Assembly: GCA_948467645.1 (NCBI GenBank)
Contig: CAOKFD010000022.1
Span: 1 to 45,765 of the forward strand
DNA from: Fimadaptatus sp948467645
GTDB lineage: Bacteria; Bacillota; Clostridia; Christensenellales; Aristaeellaceae
DNA length: 45,765 nucleotides
Reading direction: 5' to 3'
Below the pieces are notes generated by a model. The model worked only from the letters and a program-made list of their open reading frames with translations, ran no database searches and was not told the origin of the DNA. A program made the position numbers and the translations under genes. Positions 42,201 to 45,765 of the stretch are shown here, in pieces; positions within the stretch are counted from its first letter, which is position 1, and the number at the start of each line of letters is the position of its first letter.

Positions 42201-42572
42201 CTCGCCCACCTGTGAAAGCGCCTTTATTACAAAGCCTGGCTTGGCGGCCGCTCCGGCGTACCAGTTGAGCTGCTTGCCTATGTCGCGTATCGCCGCGCCT
42301 AGCAGCAGCGCCCGGCCGCGCTCGTCTATCGGCACCCCCTCCGGCTCGCCTGCCGCCTCGAATACCCGCGTGTACAGCTTTGCCGGGCTGATTACCTGTA
42401 TCGCAAACGAACCTTTTATGTTAAGCGAATCCACTATGTCAAGCTCGGTTTGCAGTGTTATCTGCTCAGGCACGAGCACGTAGATTTTGTCTTTGCCGCC
42501 TTCAAGCCCCACGCGCAGTCTTGACATCAGCAGTCCGCGCGTCTGTTCAGCTCGCGAATGCGTAATGCGCAT
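39246..42572 (-). CDS. addB: ATP-dependent nuclease subunit B (AddB)
   Basis: An 1108-aa partner of AddA that recognises Chi-like sequences and cuts the other strand. The C-terminal nuclease has RVRGRIDRVDLL and LRVIDYKLGGK; the iron-sulfur cluster cysteines are visible as HARCPFAEFVRYML and NRSACDYCDYRGICQF. The N-terminal helicase-like part keeps KIYVLVPEQITLQTE, but the Walker A loop expected before it is degenerate: residues 2-13 read RITHSRAEQTRG, without the GxxGxGK(S/T) core. This suggests ATP is bound only by AddA. The gene has its own promoter and a GGGGG-type ribosome binding site. Confidence 0.95.
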   Translation of the reverse strand: MRITHSRAEQTRGLLMSRLRVGLEGGKDKIYVLVPEQITLQTELDIVDSLNIKGSFAIQVISPAKLYTRVFEAAGEPEGVPIDERGRALLLGAAIRDIGKQLNWYAGAAAKPGFVIKALSQVGELKNAGVMPDDIAQMAAQAHDPALSAKLGDISRIYAAYSDALAGRFIDGADRQCECLRRFEYAEFLNGADVIMYGFDMITPPLERLAVALCKRVRSFELIIAMPRRDARDYGAYETVALSLNRLVTALRKAGEPCQIEYEPDKPPQGETGFLRREVFAHPMQHWQGEPRMIRLQTLRDPFDEAMEVAAQARELARNGMRWRDIAVVSPRMDEYRHLLERAFALYDVPLFIAQPRALAGEPLPRYMLAALRAISHGFRQEDMLDCLKSGFGMTGRAAQLLENYIVQFGINGRKFLSPFKRGGTELVEQVEPLRAAFVGPLNSLKLRLDSAETMGNQASALFMLLEEQSALEMLKSRQAELISGGKNDARAMRRMVEAAYGAQVWNKLIGLIDQLYLLLGERKADTGLLSDLMRSALECDEVRVLPQSGDAVAAGRLGDIKVGHVKVLFMPGMQDQPPEADAQLLTDAERAGIERDMHVFLGYNSEHTQLMENVDLMAALAGAERAVVCSYAISDFSGAGQRPGDFVLRLKNVFPDMKQRGVSGRDHTLPLRMASAAAAREQIAPMSRRGLIDGSLPDVVRGTWAALYRLPGGGADIIERALMHEVKSQNLPRPLAQRLHHGLKSVSITRLEQHARCPFAEFVRYMLRPVENIKYELQPRDKGMFYHDALETFTRRVVAAGGFDKFTPEQLVELMDNVTFEMERKWSELIPLNEDSLMRARSRDMVRTARRAAAAMARQMKGSAYGPSMLEIDFGEAGELSLDLPDGPLRVRGRIDRVDLLDSGDLQCLRVIDYKLGGKAASLSEMYYGQQLQLLTYLCAALNIKPGFEPAAALYFAVKDPVIDAGILNEDQIERERVKLLRMSGLVVNDPRMIELTAARPDEAIPIRFTNAGTPQRADWLVSPEELDLLMERARELICEIASDIRRGVTDITPSISENRSACDYCDYRGICQFVPTLPGARVRKLEKLSAQDVLDRLRGISEGDAK

Positions 42573-42595
42573 AGCGTCGCCCCCTTCTTACAGAT

Positions 42596-42624
42596 ATTGT
42601 ATCATCTGCGCGCCGCTATAACAA
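42596..42624 (-). promoter_or_regulatory. Sigma-A promoter of the addBA operon
   Basis: Minus strand TTGTTA (42619-42624), 17-nt spacer, TACAAT (42596-42601). Confidence 0.65.
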
Positions 42625-42643
42625 GCGCGCCCGTATCACAAAT

Positions 42644-42669
42644 GCCGCCCCGGAATGTTCCGGGGCGGC
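42644..42669 (-). terminator. Terminator after the signal peptidase cluster
   Basis: GCCGCCCCGGAA (42644-42655) and TTCCGGGGCGGC (42658-42669) form a 12-bp perfect stem with a 2-nt minimal loop, followed on the minus strand by ATTTGTG. Confidence 0.75.
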
Positions 42670-42694
42670 ACAGTATTGCATGTCTTTCGGTACA

Positions 42695-43339
42695 TCAGTC
42701 CTGATACTGCTGCTCAACCGTACCCATGCGGTTGAACGGGAAGAACAGATAACGCACATGACCGACGATCTGCGACTTGGTAAGCGGGCCTACCGCGCGG
42801 CAGTCGTTGGAATTAGCGCGGTTATCGCCCATCACGAAATATTCGTCATCACCCAGCGTGATCGGGCCGTAGTCGCGATTGGTGGGATGCGCGATGAAGC
42901 TTTCGGCCAGTGCCTCGCCGTTTAGGTAAGTCACGCCGTCGCGTATTTCGATCGTATCGCCCGGCAGACCCACAAGGCGCTTTATGTAGTTCTCCTTGGA
43001 GTTGGGATAGTGGCATATCACGACCGTGCCGCGCTCCGGCTCGCCGAACAGATAGTCGAACTTAGTCACAAACACGCGGTCTCCGGTATAGAGCGTATCG
43101 TTCATCGACGGGCCGTCCACGACTATCGGCTCGAATACATACGTGCGCACCAAGAATACCGCCAGCAGCGTGCACGCAATCAGTATCACCCATTCGCGCG
43201 CTTCCTTGCCGAACTTCTTCTTTCGCTCGACTTTGCGCTGCGCTTCGCCGTCGTCCTCGCTCAGTTCCAGCAGCTTTTTGCCCTCGGCATTCTCCTGCTC
43301 GGTCTGAGTCGGCTTATCAAGTTCAGACTTACCGTCCAT
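42695..43339 (-). CDS. sipS: Type I signal peptidase, copy 1 of 3 (downstream-most)
   Basis: A 214-aa membrane serine protease that cleaves signal peptides outside the membrane. A charged cytoplasmic N-terminus of about 45 residues precedes one membrane helix (48-68). The catalytic serine is S78 in VDGPSMNDTL and the general-base lysine is K120 in YIKRLVGLPGD; the later GDNRANSNDCR box is intact. The ATG at 43339 has AAAGGAAG 8 nt upstream. The same frame stays open to 43684, but that part overlaps copy 2 and is not coding. It is last of three tandem paralogues. Confidence 0.94.
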   Translation of the reverse strand: MDGKSELDKPTQTEQENAEGKKLLELSEDDGEAQRKVERKKKFGKEAREWVILIACTLLAVFLVRTYVFEPIVVDGPSMNDTLYTGDRVFVTKFDYLFGEPERGTVVICHYPNSKENYIKRLVGLPGDTIEIRDGVTYLNGEALAESFIAHPTNRDYGPITLGDDEYFVMGDNRANSNDCRAVGPLTKSQIVGHVRYLFFPFNRMGTVEQQYQD

Positions 43340-43377
43340 TCGAATAACTTCCTTTCGCAAATGAAATCCGTGAATTT

Positions 43378-43866
43378 CTAAAGTCGCATTTTGCCGCCGC
43401 GCGGCCACAGTCTCAGTCTGGCCACGGCGAATATCTGCCTGCGCCCAAGCGGACCGACGACGCGGCTGTCGCGCGAACATGCGCGATTGTCGCCCATTAC
43501 GAAATACTCGCCGTCGCCCAGCGTAACCGGCGCAAAGTCGCGCCGCGTCGGATGCGCAACATACGGCTCCAACAACGCCGCGCCGTTTATGTACGTCACG
43601 CCGCCGCTTATCTCCAGTGTATCGCCCGGCAAACCTATCACGCGCTTGATATAGTTCTTGCGGCGCGAATCCGGGTAATGGCAAATCACGATCTGCCCGC
43701 GCCTGGGCTTTGCAAAAATCAAATCCAGCTTGGTCGCAAACAGTCTGTCGCCATTTTTAAGCGTATCGCTCATTGAAAAGCCCTTAACGCACACCAGTGT
43801 AAACACAAACCCGCGCAGTATCGCCGCAATGCCCAGCGCCAGCAATATATCGATAAGCAGTTCCAC
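43378..43866 (-). CDS. Type I signal peptidase, copy 2 of 3 (short form)
   Basis: At 162 aa this is the shortest paralogue. It starts at a GTG (43866) with GGGAGG 6 nt upstream and has almost no cytoplasmic tail: the membrane helix begins at about residue 3 (LLIDILLALGIAAILRGFVF). The catalytic pair is complete, S31 in KGFSMSDTL and K74 in YIKRVIGLPGD, with GDNRACSRDSR. The serine box has GFSM where the other copies have GPSM, a change at the conserved proline. It ends in a short basic tail (RGGKMRL). Probably active, but may prefer different substrates. Confidence 0.92.
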   Translation of the reverse strand: MELLIDILLALGIAAILRGFVFTLVCVKGFSMSDTLKNGDRLFATKLDLIFAKPRRGQIVICHYPDSRRKNYIKRVIGLPGDTLEISGGVTYINGAALLEPYVAHPTRRDFAPVTLGDGEYFVMGDNRACSRDSRVVGPLGRRQIFAVARLRLWPRGGKMRL

Positions 43867-43886
43867 CGACGGCCTCCCTGAAGCGA

Positions 43887-44516
43887 TTATATGCCGTGTA
43901 TGTCGGACAGCGGATAGACCACGCTGCGCGCATGGCCGATTATGTAGTCGGCCTTCAGCGTGCCCACGTCGTCCGCCCGGCTGTCGTGACTGACCGCGCG
44001 GTTATCGCCCATTACAAGGTACTGACCGTTGCCTATCAGCACCGGGCCGTAATCGCTTTCGGCGGGATAGCTTACGAAACTCTCATCGACCAGTTCGTCG
44101 TTTACATACGTGCGACCGTCCTTTATCATGACAGTATCGCCCGGCAGACCCACTATGCGCTTGATAAAAGTGCTTTCGCGGTTGGGATAGCGGCAAACCA
44201 CCACGTCGCCGCGCGCGGGCGCTGAAAATATGTAATCGAACTTGGTCACGCAAAGCATTTCGCCGCTTTGCAGCGTAGGCTCCATAGACGGGCCTTCCAC
44301 GCGCACTATCTCAAACACATACGCGCGCACGCCCAACGCGAGCACCGCCGCCAGTGCCAGTGTAAGTATCCACGACGCTATTTCACGCCTGACCGCGCGC
44401 TTGCGGGCGCGTCTGCGGCGCGCCGTGCTGGATTTAGCTGGCGGAGCTGACTTACCGTTACCATACGCCGACCTGTGCGCATCTGGCGCAGGCGCATTCT
44501 GTGGCCGCTTATTCAT
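43887..44516 (-). CDS. Type I signal peptidase, copy 3 of 3 (upstream-most)
   Basis: A 209-aa paralogue. The ATG at 44516 is preferred: GGAG lies 9 nt upstream and it overlaps the DUF951 stop by 8 nt; an in-frame ATG at 44534 is possible. The cytoplasmic N-terminus is proline- and arginine-rich (STARRRRARKRAVRRE), followed by one membrane helix at about 48-68. S78 in VEGPSMEPTL and K119 in FIKRIVGLPGD form the catalytic pair; GDNRAVSHDSR is intact. It leads the signal peptidase trio and is translationally coupled to the DUF951 gene. Confidence 0.93.
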   Translation of the reverse strand: MNKRPQNAPAPDAHRSAYGNGKSAPPAKSSTARRRRARKRAVRREIASWILTLALAAVLALGVRAYVFEIVRVEGPSMEPTLQSGEMLCVTKFDYIFSAPARGDVVVCRYPNRESTFIKRIVGLPGDTVMIKDGRTYVNDELVDESFVSYPAESDYGPVLIGNGQYLVMGDNRAVSHDSRADDVGTLKADYIIGHARSVVYPLSDIHGI

Positions 44517-44709
44517 CGGCATTTTCTCCGGCATGTTGCAAAATCTTCTTCACACGCTTTTCGAACTCGGCGCGATCCAGCATTACCGTGCGCCCGCAGC
44601 CCTGACAGCGTATCTTCACATCCGCACCGGTGCGCACAATTACCCAGCTGTTGCTACCGCACGGATGCGCCTTGCGCATCTGAACAACGTCTCCCAGCGC
44701 AATAAGCAT
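44509..44709 (-). CDS. DUF951 family small protein
   Basis: A 66-aa protein with the DUF951 pattern: LGDVVQMRKAHPCGSNSWVIVRTGADVKIRCQGCGRTVML. CGSN and CQGCG give three cysteines that may bind metal. The family is widespread in Firmicutes, often beside chromosome-partitioning or housekeeping genes; the function is unknown. GAGGGAT lies 6 nt before the ATG and a promoter lies just upstream, making this the first gene of the signal peptidase operon. Confidence 0.92.
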   Translation of the reverse strand: MLIALGDVVQMRKAHPCGSNSWVIVRTGADVKIRCQGCGRTVMLDRAEFEKRVKKILQHAGENADE

Positions 44710-44731
44710 GGCTCATCCCTCACAATATACA

Positions 44732-44761
44732 ATTATATATCGCCGCCGCGCGTATCATCAA
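44732..44761 (-). promoter_or_regulatory. Sigma-A promoter of the DUF951-signal peptidase operon
   Basis: Minus strand TTGATG (44756-44761), 18-nt spacer, TATAAT (44732-44737). The -35 lies directly past the pyruvate kinase 3' hairpin. Confidence 0.65.
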
Positions 44762-44764
44762 GCC

Positions 44765-44797
44765 GGGCAATGTTATGACGTTACGTCAATATTGCCC
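44765..44797 (-). terminator. Double-stem hairpin after pyruvate kinase, probable terminator
   Basis: GGGCAAT (44765-44771) and ATTGCCC (44791-44797) enclose an inner stem TGACG/CGTCA (with TTA loop). On the minus strand it lies about 30 nt past the pyruvate kinase stop. No T run follows, so it may be a terminator or an mRNA 3'-end structure. Confidence 0.5.
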
Positions 44798-44825
44798 AAC
44801 GGCGGCGGCGTTCGACACATTTGCG

Positions 44826-45765
44826 TCACATAGCGGTATGCGCTTCGCCGTTATAGACATAGCCGCTTATCGGATCGAGCGTAATGGTCGTGCCTGTGCG
44901 CAGCACCGAGCAGGCGCTCTCGGCCGAATGTATTACTGGGATCTCCAGCGTAAGCGCGGCGATCGACGCATGGCACGCCGAGCCTTCGCATTCGACGATC
45001 ACGCCCGACGCTTTGCGCAGATACGGCAGGAAGCTGTTGTCGGTCTGCTTGGCCACGAGTATGTCGCCGGGATTGAAGTTGCTGGCAGCCTCAGCCAGCG
45101 TATGCGCCACGCACACGCGCCCCACGACCAGCGTATCGCCTATGCCGCGGCCGCGCAGCAACACGTCGCCTACTACGTGTACGCGGATAAGATTGGTCGT
45201 GCCGCTCATGCCCACGGGCACGCCCGCGGTAACTATGGCCACATCGCCCACGCCCAGATAACCGTGCTCCTGAGCGGCGGATATGGAATGCGACACCATC
45301 TCGTCAGTATTGTCACTGTGCGATACGATCAGCGGCATTACGCCCCATACGCAGGCCAGCTGATTAAACACGCGCTCATTCTCGGTGGTCGCGATAAGCG
45401 CGCAGTTGGGGCGATACTTGGACACCTTGCGCGCGGTGGAGCCGCGATGAGTGGGCGTAATTATCGCCTTTGCGTTAAGGTCGGCCGCGATTGTGGTACA
45501 GGCATAGCTGACGGCGTTGGTTATGGAGAAGTTCACATCGAAGCTCTCCTGCACGCCCTTGGGTTCTAAATTGCGCTGCGCCTCGACATGCGTGGCTATG
45601 CGCACCATCATCCTGAGCGCCTCCAGCGGATAGCGGCCCGATGCGGTTTCGCCCGACAGCATTATGCAGTCGGTGCCGTCCAGTATCGAGTTGGCCACGT
45701 CGGATACCTCGGCGCGCGTGGGGCGCGGATTGCGTATCATGGAATCGAGCATCTGGGTCGCGGTG
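44826..45765 (-). CDS. pyk: Pyruvate kinase, C-terminal part (5' end outside window)
   Basis: The frame is open from the right edge to TGA at 44826, about 313 codons. It begins in TATQMLDSMI, the conserved end of the catalytic barrel, followed by NPRPTRAEVSDVANSILDGTDCIMLSGETASGRYP. The allosteric C domain follows (KAIITPTHRGSTARKVSKYRP, VPVGMSGTTNLIRVHVVG). The last 80 or so residues are an extra swivelling domain related to PEP-utilising enzymes, with ASGVIVECEGSACHASIAAL in place of the histidine motif GG..SH; this is typical of Bacillus-type long pyruvate kinases. It makes pyruvate and ATP from phosphoenolpyruvate. Confidence 0.95.
   Translation of the reverse strand, partial: TATQMLDSMIRNPRPTRAEVSDVANSILDGTDCIMLSGETASGRYPLEALRMMVRIATHVEAQRNLEPKGVQESFDVNFSITNAVSYACTTIAADLNAKAIITPTHRGSTARKVSKYRPNCALIATTENERVFNQLACVWGVMPLIVSHSDNTDEMVSHSISAAQEHGYLGVGDVAIVTAGVPVGMSGTTNLIRVHVVGDVLLRGRGIGDTLVVGRVCVAHTLAEAASNFNPGDILVAKQTDNSFLPYLRKASGVIVECEGSACHASIAALTLEIPVIHSAESACSVLRTGTTITLDPISGYVYNGEAHTAM

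Noticed and set aside
43340..43684. N-terminal extension of signal peptidase copy 1
   Set aside because: This part lies within copy 2 in another frame, and the ATG at 43339 has a good ribosome binding site and gives normal family length.
1..45765. CRISPR arrays, tRNA or rRNA genes, transposons, phage genes
   Set aside because: Reading both strands showed no regularly spaced repeats, no tRNA-like cloverleaf near gene ends, and no transposase, integrase or phage structural proteins.

Overview
The window looks like a chromosomal segment of a Gram-positive, Firmicutes-type bacterium, probably a gut-associated Clostridia lineage; this is inferred from gene content and not from a marker gene. Supporting signs are near-consensus sigma-A promoters with 17-18 nt spacers, strong GGAGG ribosome binding sites, AddAB instead of RecBCD, a class B sortase, a DUF951 protein, a pyruvate kinase with the extra C-terminal swivelling domain, and LplA/LplB/YtcP-type sugar transport. 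Most of the window is GC-rich. The first 1.1 kb is visibly AT-rich with different codon use and looks acquired.

Layout. 1-1130: the N-terminal part of an AT-rich gene with a PD-(D/E)XK nuclease signature, cut by the left edge. 1.3-4.3 kb: rRNA methyltransferase, phosphofructokinase and a small DUF2007-like protein. 4.4-7.1 kb: a two-gene proton-channel/motor module resembling ZorA and ZorB, with its own promoter and terminator but no ZorC, ZorD or ZorE. 7.3-17.6 kb: a carbohydrate region (binding protein and two permeases, SGNH esterase, TIM-barrel isomerase plus Gfo/Idh oxidoreductase, GH18 and a GH35/GH42-like glycosidase, the last two divergently transcribed). 17.7-26.1 kb: one minus-strand operon with DAHP synthase, tyrA, aroB, aroA, aroC, pheA, an aroE-aroK fusion and aroQ, which is the whole route from DAHP to the Phe and Tyr precursors. 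26.1-28.3 kb: pyroglutamyl peptidase and GH29 alpha-L-fucosidase. 28.3-31.6 kb: Na/Pi cotransporter, sortase B and a lone PemK/MazF-like protein. 31.5-35.7 kb: a double class II aldolase with a degenerate second half, proA and galM. 35.7-42.6 kb: addA and addB. 42.6-44.8 kb: DUF951 followed by three tandem type I signal peptidases. 44.8 kb to the end: 3' part of pyruvate kinase.

The strongest regulatory discovery lies upstream of the aromatic operon. A consensus promoter is followed by a 21-codon leader peptide with seven consecutive Phe/Tyr codons. Mutually exclusive pairings then follow: the Phe/Tyr codons with the stop-codon region, that region with the next hairpin arm, and a 14-bp perfect terminator ending in a U tract just before DAHP synthase. 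All parts of a ribosome-mediated Phe/Tyr attenuator are legible in the sequence.

The sugar genes fit uptake of short oligosaccharides by an importer whose ATPase is not encoded here, followed by cytoplasmic hydrolysis: GH18, GH29 and the GH35/42-like enzyme all lack signal peptides. GalM and an aldolase also occur in the window. No tRNA, rRNA, CRISPR array, transposase or phage gene was found.
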